DNA of 64,000 nt from an uncultured Bacteroidales bacterium. Its GTDB lineage: Bacteria > Bacteroidota > Bacteroidia > Bacteroidales > UBA932. The stretch lies in assembly GCA_947588835.1 (NCBI GenBank), contig CANPZS010000001.1:48558-112557 (forward strand). The letters run 5' to 3'. The position numbers were made by a program, and so were the translations under genes. The stretch's first letter is position 1, and every line of letters starts with the position of its first letter. Of this stretch, positions 9,208 to 17,908 are shown in pieces. Under the pieces are notes generated by a model. That model was not told the DNA's origin. It made no database searches and was given only the letters and a program-made list of their open reading frames with translations.

Positions 9208-9463
9208 GGACCCTTTGAATGTGTAGTGAGTGCCCATGCCGGTTACGCCATGGACATCCAGCAACTTATCTAATTGTGTCAGCAATCGATACGCAGTTGT
9301 TTTGCTTACATTCAAGAGTCTTTGCACATCCGCATTGGCAATGCTGCCATTCTTGGCTACAAATTCAAGGATCGGGAAATATCTCTCGTCTATATTTTGT
9401 GCCCGTAATTGCGACTGTATGTCGGTATAAATGTAATGATAATTTTCTAATTGAACGATGGCT
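9208..9463 (-). pseudogene. Remnant of a winged-helix C-terminal domain
   Basis: An 85-codon open stretch without a credible start. It begins directly after a stop codon and encodes a wHTH: ERYFPILEFVAKNGSIANAD, then VQRLLNVSKTTAYRLLTQL, then a wing ending GTHYTFKG. This matches the C-terminal wHTH that follows AlbA_2/ATP-binding proteins of the kind encoded just upstream at 9481-10992. After about 9208 the frame turns into non-protein-like sequence that runs into fabH. I read it as the leftover 3' end of a second, deleted AlbA_2-type gene; it could also be a small stand-alone regulator using a GTG start at 9327. Confidence 0.5.
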
Positions 9464-9480
9464 TATAGCTTGGGATATAA

Positions 9481-10992
9481 TTATTTTATGGTTGTTTTCC
9501 ATATTTTAGCTGCTTCCGTAAGACGGTATTGCTGCTTGGGGTGGTTTGGTTGCTTAGGATACAGGAGTTTTATGGCTCCGTCAGCCAATGCGGGAGCAAA
9601 ATAATGTTCACGGAATGATGTGCGATGTTTCAGCCCGACACCTGCCATCATTTCATTCATCGTCATATAGCCGTCGTTCATCGAGAGAATCAACTTCTGC
9701 ACTTGAGCAGAACTTGGGTGGAACTTGGACGGAGCTTGAGCGGTGGTTGAGCGGTGGTTGAGCGGTGGTTGAGCGGTAGCTGAGCGGTAGCCGGGGCGCT
9801 TGAAGGTGACAAAAACGAAGCCGCCGTCCCATCGCCATTCAGGCTCTTCCAAGCCCGCTTCACGGCAGGAGTCCATGATGCGTTTTGCTCCGGAACCCCA
9901 GCTTTCCAGATAGGTTGATTTGTAAAGAGTCTCTGCAACCCTCAGGTTGTATGGATAGGACTCATGCGGTCGCTTGATCGATTCCGGGGTAATCTGCGGT
10001 GGGAATATACCCGGATTAGCGATTTCTATCCGGTCATCATAAATCGCTATGCGATTGGTCAGTTTATACTTCTCCCATTGGCGGTGGCAGAGGCTGTTTA
10101 TGAGGGCCTCTCTCAACGCCTTATAAGGCACTTCGAGGCGTTCTTCCCGTTGTAGGCTATGATTGGTAATCTTGCCTCCGAGATTAAGGTGCTTAAAGAA
10201 AAATGCCATGCCTGCGTCAAGCAGATCAAAGAAATTGCCTTCTGCGAGTTGATCATCAACGAATTCGTTCTTGTCCGTACCGACAAAACGGGCCATTTTC
10301 AACCGAAACTGCGGATATTCGTCTATCTTGTCGGAGAAAAGCAGGGTCGCTGCATTTGTGGGCACACCATTTTTCAACAACTTCCATTTAGCCAAAGTAT
10401 CCACGATGGGCTCACTCATGGCGCTTGCCGGAATACGGCCGCCTTCTACGCCGAGACGGATGCAACCTTTGATATGCTTCTCATTCAAATCGGTGAAAGC
10501 AACACCCGCAGCCGTGTAGCTTTCCCAGGCATACGCCTGTGGCTGATGAGCACGGATACGCTCGTCGTACATATCCTGCGGCATGACCTTTGTCGTACTC
10601 TCGATTTTATAGTACGGACATCCGTGATACGTATGCGGGCGTTCGCCCCAGACCCAACCGTCAAAGTGCATGGCAATGACTTTGTTTCCGGGATGTTCCG
10701 GCACGTCGACATAATGGACATAAATATCGACAGCCGGCTCCAGCCCGGCCAAAGCCTGCCCTATCTCCCGTTTGGTGGTTTCCGTAACTTCCTGTCCGAT
10801 TATCTTCAGCGCGTTCGGAGCAATCCCGAAGATCAGCCAGCCACCCTCCGTGTTGAGGAAGGCGCATGCCGCGTGCATGCCGTCTTTCAATTCTCCGGTA
10901 CTTTTTTTCAGCTCCAACGTCCGGGATTCGTCAAAGGCTATCAGTTCTTTTATATCATCGATCGTCATATCGTACAGATTATTTCCGGCCAT
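9481..10992 (-). CDS. AlbA_2 (Schlafen-like) ATP-binding protein with C-terminal HTH
   Basis: A 503-residue protein. The N-terminus (ESRTLELKKSTGELKDGMH, then ACAFLNTEGGWLIFGI) is the AlbA_2/Schlafen DNA-binding domain. The middle part REALINSLCHRQW, then IYDDRIEIANPG and GSGAKRIMDSC, is the GHKL-like C-terminal module of the old 'divergent AAA' family. Residues of about 405-435 form a low-complexity linker (PPLNHRSTTAQ) encoded by 11-bp tandem repeats, followed by a predicted winged helix. It is the last gene of the island operon, 12 bp after the nuclease gene. Such proteins are common in Bacteroidota defence loci as regulators or accessory factors; its role here is inferred only. Confidence 0.8.
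   Translation of the reverse strand: MAGNNLYDMTIDDIKELIAFDESRTLELKKSTGELKDGMHAACAFLNTEGGWLIFGIAPNALKIIGQEVTETTKREIGQALAGLEPAVDIYVHYVDVPEHPGNKVIAMHFDGWVWGERPHTYHGCPYYKIESTTKVMPQDMYDERIRAHQPQAYAWESYTAAGVAFTDLNEKHIKGCIRLGVEGGRIPASAMSEPIVDTLAKWKLLKNGVPTNAATLLFSDKIDEYPQFRLKMARFVGTDKNEFVDDQLAEGNFFDLLDAGMAFFFKHLNLGGKITNHSLQREERLEVPYKALREALINSLCHRQWEKYKLTNRIAIYDDRIEIANPGIFPPQITPESIKRPHESYPYNLRVAETLYKSTYLESWGSGAKRIMDSCREAGLEEPEWRWDGGFVFVTFKRPGYRSATAQPPLNHRSTTAQAPSKFHPSSAQVQKLILSMNDGYMTMNEMMAGVGLKHRTSFREHYFAPALADGAIKLLYPKQPNHPKQQYRLTEAAKIWKTTIK
9736..9790 (+). repeat. Five tandem 11-bp repeats inside the AlbA_2 gene
   Basis: Units at 9736, 9747, 9758, 9769 and 9780: three identical TTGAGCGGTGG copies, then TTGAGCGGTAG and CTGAGCGGTAG. 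Eleven is not a multiple of three, so gain or loss of one unit shifts the reading frame and would cut off the C-terminal winged helix. Confidence 0.92.
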
Positions 10993-11004
10993 AATAAATA
11001 GCTG

Positions 11005-12177
11005 CTAAAGATATATAATTTGTTGAAATTTCGGATTATATTCAATGGATTTGCCTGCTATGATTGCGATTATGGCTTCTTCGATCACCTTGAGTGGCAC
11101 GATGAACCATTCCCGGGGGCGGAAGCCGTCCACGGTCACTTGTAATTGCACGTCTGCAAAAAGTTTATGGATAAGCGCTTCGAAGGTCGAAGATTTAACG
11201 TTGTATACCTTCCATGTGGCAACGACTTCTACATCGGCACATAAGTACGTGGGTTCGTTCTTCGCGTTTGCAATACGGCTTTCTACTGAAGTGGTGGTGA
11301 ACCCTATCTTATACAGGTCTTTGATGGCCCTTATTTCCGGTCTGACAGATTTTGAGCGCAATACATAGATTGTTCCACTTTCGACATCGTTGTTGCTGAT
11401 TGTGAAATACTGCTGCAACTCTTCATCTGTGAACTCCGTGCAATTGACTACAGACAGGCCTGTTACGGACAGATTTTTCGTTATCGTCTTATATTTGATG
11501 TCCGACTCTGTGCCATTTTCGTAGATTACCCGCGTGCGCCCGTCCCGGTCTCCGTGTCTATTGAACCCTTCGTCTTCAAAGGCTGCAAGATAACCGATCA
11601 TGCCATCTTCAATGAAATAGCTCCCTACTTTCAGGTTCTTTACGCTGAACTTGGTAAGGCGATACTTGCCGGATTTCAATCCTTGGTGAAGCTCCTTGAA
11701 GTTGCTTTCGTATCTGTCGAAATCTTCACAAGGCACTCGTTTCCCCACATATTCAGCTTCTTTGCGGGCATTAAGCCGCTCCCTCATGTAATCGGGGACA
11801 TCGAACAATCCGGAGTCGGCAGTGTCCCCGGTATCAGCGAACAAGGGGTCGTTGAAAATTGCTTCAAGCTGTTCTTCTTCGGTAGGCTCACGTTGATATT
11901 CAGGCTGAGGCGAAGGAAGGATACCATAGGTATCAAACAGACGGCATCGCTCAATTTTCGTTTCGTCTTTCAGCAATCCGACCCATTTATGATAAAGTGA
12001 AGTTTCGTCTGGAGTATTATCTTTCGGAAGCCGATTCTTGGCTTCATAGAAAGCCAGTATCTCCTGAAAACCTGCAATAAGGCGGTCGCTTGATGTTGGC
12101 CGTTTCTGCGGAGCGGTGACATCAGCGAACAAGGGGTCTTCAAATATCTTTTCGAGTTCCTTGTCCCAGTTGATCAT
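11005..12177 (-). CDS. GIY-YIG (T5orf172-like) nuclease of the island operon
   Basis: A 390-residue protein whose C-terminal third (about 265-390) reads as a GIY-YIG nuclease of the T5orf172/MUG113 type: GTIYVLRS (268-275), DLYKIGFT (287-294), the catalytic-type Arg301 in SRIANAK, Glu333 in STFEALIHKLF, and the end motif REWFIVPL. The N-terminal part carries two copies of a short motif, IFEDPLFADV (11-20) and IFNDPLFADT (107-116). Its start overlaps the helicase stop (ATGA), so the two are made together. In such pairs the helicase is likely the motor and this protein the DNA-cutting subunit (inference). Confidence 0.8.
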   Translation of the reverse strand: MINWDKELEKIFEDPLFADVTAPQKRPTSSDRLIAGFQEILAFYEAKNRLPKDNTPDETSLYHKWVGLLKDETKIERCRLFDTYGILPSPQPEYQREPTEEEQLEAIFNDPLFADTGDTADSGLFDVPDYMRERLNARKEAEYVGKRVPCEDFDRYESNFKELHQGLKSGKYRLTKFSVKNLKVGSYFIEDGMIGYLAAFEDEGFNRHGDRDGRTRVIYENGTESDIKYKTITKNLSVTGLSVVNCTEFTDEELQQYFTISNNDVESGTIYVLRSKSVRPEIRAIKDLYKIGFTTTSVESRIANAKNEPTYLCADVEVVATWKVYNVKSSTFEALIHKLFADVQLQVTVDGFRPREWFIVPLKVIEEAIIAIIAGKSIEYNPKFQQIIYL

Positions 12178-14147
12178 TGGTGCTGTGCGAGTTTATTGCG
12201 TTTAAGTTGACGAAGGTGTTCGATAGCGAGCGCAATGCGGCGAGCCAACGGATCGCCGTCGGTAATATCCGGCATAGTTTTGCCCGGGTTTTCTTCTCGC
12301 CACTTGGGGAGGTATTTTGTAAAAAGCAAAATTGCTTCCTCATCAGTAAGTTTTTCGGAGCGCTTTTCCTCTATAACATACTGAATGGTGCGCAGCACTT
12401 CAGGGGTCAGCGATTTGGATACGATTTCGTAAGCTCTCTGGAAAGGATTGATCTCGGCTATAAGGTTGATGTCAAGGTCATTGATATTGACAAATCTGTT
12501 GGCAATCCGAATGAGTTTATTGCCGGAATCATCGGGCACTACTACTTGCTCGCCCTGTGTGGCGATAGTCAGGATTGTATGCTTTGCAACGGCATCGACT
12601 TCTTCCTCGGTTAGGTCGGGATAAGTATCTCGGATGATTTTCGGGATATAAACCTCGGTAATCATTTCTGTCATGCCTTCGCCGATGATAGCTTCCCGGA
12701 TATTCTTATCAGAAAGCGTGGTTGCAACAAGAGTGTCGAGATCGTTCTCGACGATAGCCTTGGTCTTGTCATTCAGAGCCGGCAGACCTTTCACCTCAAT
12801 GACATGATCTTCCTCCGGTGCAGTTGTCTTGTCTGGCTTTTTTTCATCATCCGATTTGGTCTTGAAGTTCCATTTGGGAGCCATAACCTGTTCCATTAGC
12901 AACGAGGCTGCAATAGCTTTCAGAAAATCATTTACGGCCATCGAGACATCGTCTTGCGCCGCATCAGGGTTGGGGATAAGGTTCGTGAACTGTGCATGGG
13001 TCTTTCCCTCACAGTCGCGTGTGCAACGACCGATGATTTGCACTACTTCCGTAAGCGAGGCGCGGATGCCGATCGTGATGCAGTGCTCACACCATTCCCA
13101 ATCGAAGCCCTCTTTGGCAGTACCGAGCGCGATGAGAATGTCCATTGAATCGCGGTGGTTCATTCTCCGCAGATAGTTTTGCAATGCGTTTCTGCGTTCC
13201 GCATTGTCTTCCACGAGATTGCCGACCGTCAACAGACGGCCGTCGTTCGTCCTGACTTTATATAGATAATTGTCATAATCGCACGATTCAATTTCTCCGA
13301 TGCACTTGATGATTTCGGCAACTTGATCGTATTTGTCCATAAACGCTCCGGTCTTGCTTTTGGGGTGCGGAATGTGGATAAGCGTTTTCTTTGTCGTGTC
13401 CAGCACATCGGGAATAGCCGTGAGGTAGTTTCCTTGAAAGAAGCTATACCCGATGCCAAGACTTTTTAACCAACGGTAGCCGTTCAGTTGCTGGTAATAG
13501 TTGTAATTTATGGCCGGCTGGAATAACGCCTCATCTTCGGGGCGCATCACCGGCACGGCATCGCCTCTAAAATACGAGCCCGTCATTGCGAGAATGTGTG
13601 CCGATGTTTCGTTTAGAAGTCGGCGAATGAGCGAACCGAGGCGGTTCCCTTCGTCGGCCGAGCCATGGTGGAATTCGTCGATGCCGAAAAAAACGTTATC
13701 AAGTTTCCGTGCGTCAATACCGTTGAGCGAGTTAAGCAACGTGGTATGGGTGCAGACAAGTTTTGTCGCAGTCGGATTGTCAAGGAATTCCCGAAGTCTC
13801 GATTTCTTTGAGTTTTCACTACCGGCTGCAATGCAAAGGTTCCAATACGGAGCGACTTTCCAATCCTCGAAAAAGCCGGATTTCTTCAAAGGTGTGTCGT
13901 TGAAGCTGCGCCCTATGTTTTGCTGCGGCACGGCCACAATTACCTTTTTGATACCTTGATGGGCGAGTTTGTCAAGGGCCACAAACATCATGGCGCGGCT
14001 CTTGCCCGATGCCGGAGGTGCCTTTACAAGCAGGTGCTGACGATGACGCTGGGCATAGACCATTGCCTGCATTTCACGCATACCGAGTGCATCAGTAGCG
14101 CTCGACTTGCCCGTTTGGGCGTATTGTACTTCAACGAGATTAGTCAT
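12174..14147 (-). CDS. DEAD/DEAH-type superfamily 2 helicase of the island operon
   Basis: About 657 residues from the MTNLVEVQ start at 14147. A longer start at 14171 would overlap the upstream gene by 20 bp. Motif I is KAPPASGKSRAMM, motif II IDEFHH (a DEFH variant of DEAH), motif III-like AMTGSYFRG, and motif VI QIIGRCTRD, together with GTAKEGFDWEW. The C-terminal about 230 residues are an acidic, helical, family-specific extension. It is coupled by ATGA to the GIY-YIG gene and lies 4 nt after the DUF2971 stop. It resembles the translocase subunit of restriction systems, but carries no nuclease domain of its own. Confidence 0.85.
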   Translation of the reverse strand: MTNLVEVQYAQTGKSSATDALGMREMQAMVYAQRHRQHLLVKAPPASGKSRAMMFVALDKLAHQGIKKVIVAVPQQNIGRSFNDTPLKKSGFFEDWKVAPYWNLCIAAGSENSKKSRLREFLDNPTATKLVCTHTTLLNSLNGIDARKLDNVFFGIDEFHHGSADEGNRLGSLIRRLLNETSAHILAMTGSYFRGDAVPVMRPEDEALFQPAINYNYYQQLNGYRWLKSLGIGYSFFQGNYLTAIPDVLDTTKKTLIHIPHPKSKTGAFMDKYDQVAEIIKCIGEIESCDYDNYLYKVRTNDGRLLTVGNLVEDNAERRNALQNYLRRMNHRDSMDILIALGTAKEGFDWEWCEHCITIGIRASLTEVVQIIGRCTRDCEGKTHAQFTNLIPNPDAAQDDVSMAVNDFLKAIAASLLMEQVMAPKWNFKTKSDDEKKPDKTTAPEEDHVIEVKGLPALNDKTKAIVENDLDTLVATTLSDKNIREAIIGEGMTEMITEVYIPKIIRDTYPDLTEEEVDAVAKHTILTIATQGEQVVVPDDSGNKLIRIANRFVNINDLDINLIAEINPFQRAYEIVSKSLTPEVLRTIQYVIEEKRSEKLTDEEAILLFTKYLPKWREENPGKTMPDITDGDPLARRIALAIEHLRQLKRNKLAQHQ

Positions 14148-14151
14148 ATAT

Positions 14152-15048
14152 TCAAATTCTATATGGAACATTAGATTGTAAAATCCGACTCTTATCCCAA
14201 GTTCTTACGCCTTTATAGTCCAAAAAGATCAAAATTGATTCTCTTACCCTATTAAAATCGGCAGTAGGTCCAACAATTATGTTTTCAACACAATCAAATG
14301 GCATGGAATATTCTATATATGGAAGAAGAATCCCTTTCCGTTCCCTAAACAGAAGCTTGGATTCATTATTATTAATTGTGATTCGAGCCTCTTCTTCTGC
14401 ATTATAACACCAATTTTTGATGCGAATGCCTATATGCCCACATATAACAGTATGTAAAACGTGCGCACGACTATAATATGGCATATTGTCTCCATGCTCC
14501 ATTGATTCTTTCACAACACTTAGAGGAATCTCCTTATCTATCTCAAGGTATATCTCGTTTATGTCTTCCTTAAATTTACTGGTTAAACATTGGATTACAT
14601 CGTTGCAGTTCGGATTACAATAGAAGCAATCTTTTAGGAGTATATTGGCTTCTAATAATTTTTGATAATTAAATACAAGAGCTACTCCATTGCCGTTAGA
14701 AGCATACATATCCCACATGTGGAGTGAATCATATGCTTTAGAAAAAGATATAAGATAGGGACAAATTGCTTGGCCTGTAGAGGTCATACGATAATTATCA
14801 AGAATATCATGATATAATTTGTTATCAACCAAAGTTTTAGCCCGACATTCATTGGGCACTTTTAGCTCATTTTCAATTTGATCTATTATCTCTGTGCAAA
14901 ATCTTGCACCAAACTCATATTCATTAGGGTCGTTCATGTACTTGTAATGAGTAGCCCATAATTTAATATTGGGTTGATTTTCAGTATAGTCTTTGAACAT
15001 TCCAAGAAGTCCAGAGGTTGTAGTATAATGTAACCGAAGTAAACTCAT
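14152..15048 (-). CDS. DUF2971 family protein within the defence operon
   Basis: 298 residues with the DUF2971 hallmarks: LHYTTTSGLLGMF near the start, LWATHYKYMNDPNEYEFG, then SFSKAYDSLHMWDMYASNG and GVALVFNY, and a late ENIIVGPTA. The biochemical role of DUF2971 is not established. The gene is much more AT-rich than its neighbours, which suggests a separate origin. Its ATG shares one base with the methyltransferase stop (TAATG), and the helicase start follows within a few bases, so it is built into the operon rather than a chance passenger. Confidence 0.82.
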   Translation of the reverse strand: MSLLRLHYTTTSGLLGMFKDYTENQPNIKLWATHYKYMNDPNEYEFGARFCTEIIDQIENELKVPNECRAKTLVDNKLYHDILDNYRMTSTGQAICPYLISFSKAYDSLHMWDMYASNGNGVALVFNYQKLLEANILLKDCFYCNPNCNDVIQCLTSKFKEDINEIYLEIDKEIPLSVVKESMEHGDNMPYYSRAHVLHTVICGHIGIRIKNWCYNAEEEARITINNNESKLLFRERKGILLPYIEYSMPFDCVENIIVGPTADFNRVRESILIFLDYKGVRTWDKSRILQSNVPYRI

Positions 15049-17792
15049 TATTTTGTCATTTTAGTGTAAAGTTTGAAAAGGTATTCGAGGCGTTCTTCGT
15101 CGGAGGTGAACGGATTGGGGCGGTAAATGCGCTCTACGGCGAGGTCGAGTTGATGATGGGCTTCGAGCAGCTCGTCGGGCATGGTTTCAGGATTATACAT
15201 CTCGCCGAGTGTCATATCAAAATGCTCGTCGCGGATATTGAGAATATTTTGAGCAAGACGCTCCAGATCTCCTTTCTCGGCTGTTGTTAGCTGCGGAAAC
15301 GGGAAAGTATTGTAGCATAGTGTCGCAGAATAACGATAATCGGTTTTCAATCGTCCGCCAACAGTGCGAACCCATATATTATGCATTTTTGATGTTAGTA
15401 ATGCGAATAGCCATTTCTCAGCATCGTAAATAGCAAAAGCTGAATCTGAAATGATAGTGTCCTTGTCAACAAAGCCTATCGGTATATATTCGCGCCTTTC
15501 AGATGATACTCGAGGAATAAGAATGGCGTCTGTCGGTTTGTATTGAGGCTGTCGAAACAAATAAGGATATTGTGCATATTCCGCAGTGGTGGTGGTATCG
15601 CTTGCGAGACGGGCAGTTCTTACAATCTCGAAGCGCTCGTGATATTCCGGAATTTTGTCTAATACAACATATGATTCTTTATCAGCCCAAATACAAAATC
15701 GTTTATAATCATTAAGAAAATCGTCTGCCCCAATATATTTCTTTAATGGGTGAAGACCTATTGGAGTTACAGCAGATAAACGATTAAATTCGTCTGTGGA
15801 TAAAATAAGCCCGCCGCCATCAGAAGGCATACTACCTCTTATCATGTCAGGAACTTTTGATATAGGTGAAGATGTGCGTGGAACGACAATATTATCTCCA
15901 CTGCTTAGATAGGGATTAATATTATTGACAAGCGTCTTCTTACAATTAGAAATTATATATTTCTTTTCATGGACGGTATTAGAACAAAGACCAATGATAT
16001 TAACGATTACTGCAGCATTATATTTAGCATTGTTGGTCCATTTGAATGAGGACTGGGCGAAAAATATTTCAATATTATAATTGAATAAGTTTGACCATAA
16101 CAAAGCGACTTGTTCACCTTGAGCAATGGAATTTGTTGTAACAAATGCCGCTTTACTTGAGGTCCCAGAAATATATCGTGCTGCTTTACAAAACCAAGAT
16201 GCTATATAATCAAGATTCTTATAACTAGGGAAATGACCGCAGACTATTTCTAAATCCTTTTTCTGTTCAGCATCTTGCATCGAGCTTCCAAGATACGGCG
16301 GATTGCCCATAATATAAACCTCTTCTTCGGGCGAGTGCGGGCAGACGGTATTCCAGTCGAGGCGGCAGGCGTTGCCGCAAACGATATGGCCGGAGGGTTT
16401 AAGCGGGAGCGTATCAGGTTGTACACCAAAGGCCTCTCTGAATTTAAGGTTCATCTGGTGCTCAGTGAGCCATAGCGACAGCGTGGCAGTATCGCATGCG
16501 TAGTCGTCCAATTCAATGCCATAGAATTGGGTGAGCGTTATGTTGCTCATGGGCAGCACCGAGATATTGGCAATGTCACGAAGCGCTTGCCATATCATGA
16601 TCTCCAATTCACGCAGCCGCTTGTAGGTAATGATAAGAAAATTGCCGCTTCCGCAAGCCGGGTCGAAAAACTTGATGTTGGCCAAACGATTAAGAAGGTT
16701 ACGAAGCCGCTGGGTCGCACGGTCCGGATGCATCTGCTTCGCCAGTTTTTCCTTTGCTTCCTCACAGGCGGCGGTGAATTCTTCCATGAGCGAGTCGAGG
16801 AACAGCGGACGTATCACTTTCTCGATATTCGGCACGGAGGTATAGTGTATGCCAAGGCCGGCGCGTTGCTCCGGGGTAACAACCGCCTGGATCATCGAGC
16901 CGAAGATGTCCGGGTTGATGTCTTTCCAAGCGTATTCTCCACAGTTTAGTATCAGCGTGCGGGCCCGACGTGACAGCGTCGGGATCGGGAATCGGTCTTT
17001 GAACAAGCCACCATTGACGTAAGGAAATCTGTCGTATGGGCTCGGTAAGGTGGCCAGTACGGCCGGATCATTGGTCGACATGGCAAAAAATGCCTTGTCG
17101 ATAAACGCAGCAAGGTCGGAGCCGTCCTCTTTGGTGTGATTGGCCAACGTGTTGGTAAAAAGGTTCTGCCCGGGGAAAAGGCCAGTATCTTCGGCGAAAA
17201 AGCAGAACAGCAGCCGCGACATGAAGACATTGAGCGCATGGACAGTTTCCGGGTCACGTACATTGTTATATCGCCGTATATCGTCAAAGAGTTTGGCCAT
17301 GAGTTCGGCTGATTTTACATCGGCCTCGGATTCTTTGGTGTATTGAATCTTCTCTATGCCGGCAAGCGGTGCAAAGAACTCAAAGTCTTTCCATAGATGT
17401 TCGATGCGGTTTTCGTAAAAATCATTCTCTTTTGGATCATAGGCGACAACGTGGACCCCATCGCTCGTGACATAGAGGCGGGGCGTGTGTTTGGTAATTT
17501 TGGCATCGGCTCGCATACCCGCGATAATGTCATACATGGCGGTGCAACCGTCGTCGATCGTTTTGTTCGCGGCGGGACGATAGGCGATAAGATTCTTGAC
17601 AAGGACAGTCTCGCCATCCTTTGCCGAGTTTCCCGCACCTTCTTTGGTACGCCTTACCTGTCCGTCGCCCCAATTGGCGAAGATCCGCAGAAGGTCATAG
17701 ACAAATTCCGATGCGGACGTACCACGCTGACTGAGCTGTTCCAAAGCCTCGGTCGCCTGAACATGAGAAAATGATTTGAGTTTCTTCGCCAT
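15048..17792 (-). CDS. MmeI-like class I SAM-dependent DNA methyltransferase, nuclease motif not visible
   Basis: A 914-residue modification enzyme. Motif I DPACGSG is at 377-383 and motif IV NPPY at 497-500, as in gamma-class N6-adenine methyltransferases. A helical spacer (about 150-370) comes before, and a target-recognition plus C-terminal part (about 540-914, with YPYLFRQPQYKP and NTFPFP) follows, as in MmeI/type IIL proteins. The N-terminal about 140 residues show no PD-ExK-type D...ExK arrangement that I can find, so this seems a modification/recognition subunit, with cutting left to the partner GIY-YIG protein (inference). It is first in the operon; the centre (about 15,300-16,250) is more AT-rich, typical of exchanged recognition domains. 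Confidence 0.85.
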   Translation of the reverse strand: MAKKLKSFSHVQATEALEQLSQRGTSASEFVYDLLRIFANWGDGQVRRTKEGAGNSAKDGETVLVKNLIAYRPAANKTIDDGCTAMYDIIAGMRADAKITKHTPRLYVTSDGVHVVAYDPKENDFYENRIEHLWKDFEFFAPLAGIEKIQYTKESEADVKSAELMAKLFDDIRRYNNVRDPETVHALNVFMSRLLFCFFAEDTGLFPGQNLFTNTLANHTKEDGSDLAAFIDKAFFAMSTNDPAVLATLPSPYDRFPYVNGGLFKDRFPIPTLSRRARTLILNCGEYAWKDINPDIFGSMIQAVVTPEQRAGLGIHYTSVPNIEKVIRPLFLDSLMEEFTAACEEAKEKLAKQMHPDRATQRLRNLLNRLANIKFFDPACGSGNFLIITYKRLRELEIMIWQALRDIANISVLPMSNITLTQFYGIELDDYACDTATLSLWLTEHQMNLKFREAFGVQPDTLPLKPSGHIVCGNACRLDWNTVCPHSPEEEVYIMGNPPYLGSSMQDAEQKKDLEIVCGHFPSYKNLDYIASWFCKAARYISGTSSKAAFVTTNSIAQGEQVALLWSNLFNYNIEIFFAQSSFKWTNNAKYNAAVIVNIIGLCSNTVHEKKYIISNCKKTLVNNINPYLSSGDNIVVPRTSSPISKVPDMIRGSMPSDGGGLILSTDEFNRLSAVTPIGLHPLKKYIGADDFLNDYKRFCIWADKESYVVLDKIPEYHERFEIVRTARLASDTTTTAEYAQYPYLFRQPQYKPTDAILIPRVSSERREYIPIGFVDKDTIISDSAFAIYDAEKWLFALLTSKMHNIWVRTVGGRLKTDYRYSATLCYNTFPFPQLTTAEKGDLERLAQNILNIRDEHFDMTLGEMYNPETMPDELLEAHHQLDLAVERIYRPNPFTSDEERLEYLFKLYTKMTK

Positions 17793-17821
17793 AATCAGTC
17801 AATAATGTCGCCATTAGCCAG

Positions 17822-17908
17822 CTATCGTTTGTCTATATTCAAAAGTTTAGCAATTCTTACATGCATATCGAGGGATGGCGGTACCTTGCCGGCCTTATCT
17901 GGTCCCAT
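17822..17908 (-). pseudogene. 28-codon remnant resembling the end of an XRE-type HTH regulator
   Basis: The ORF MGPDKAGKVPPSLDMHVRIA ending KLLNIDKR resembles the last helix and tail of small Cro/CI-type regulators (PSL-x-hh-x-IAKLLNID). The helix-turn-helix itself is missing. It lies 29 bp upstream of the methyltransferase ATG, where restriction operons often carry a controller gene. It may be a decayed controller or simply a leader ORF. Confidence 0.35.

Noticed and set aside
8971..9463. N-terminal extension of fabH to a 434-codon or longer protein
   Set aside because: The upstream frame is open by chance. The fabH -7 box lies at 8996-9003, the island terminator at 9114-9145 sits within the extension, and FabH proteins begin at the MNIIGTG segment.
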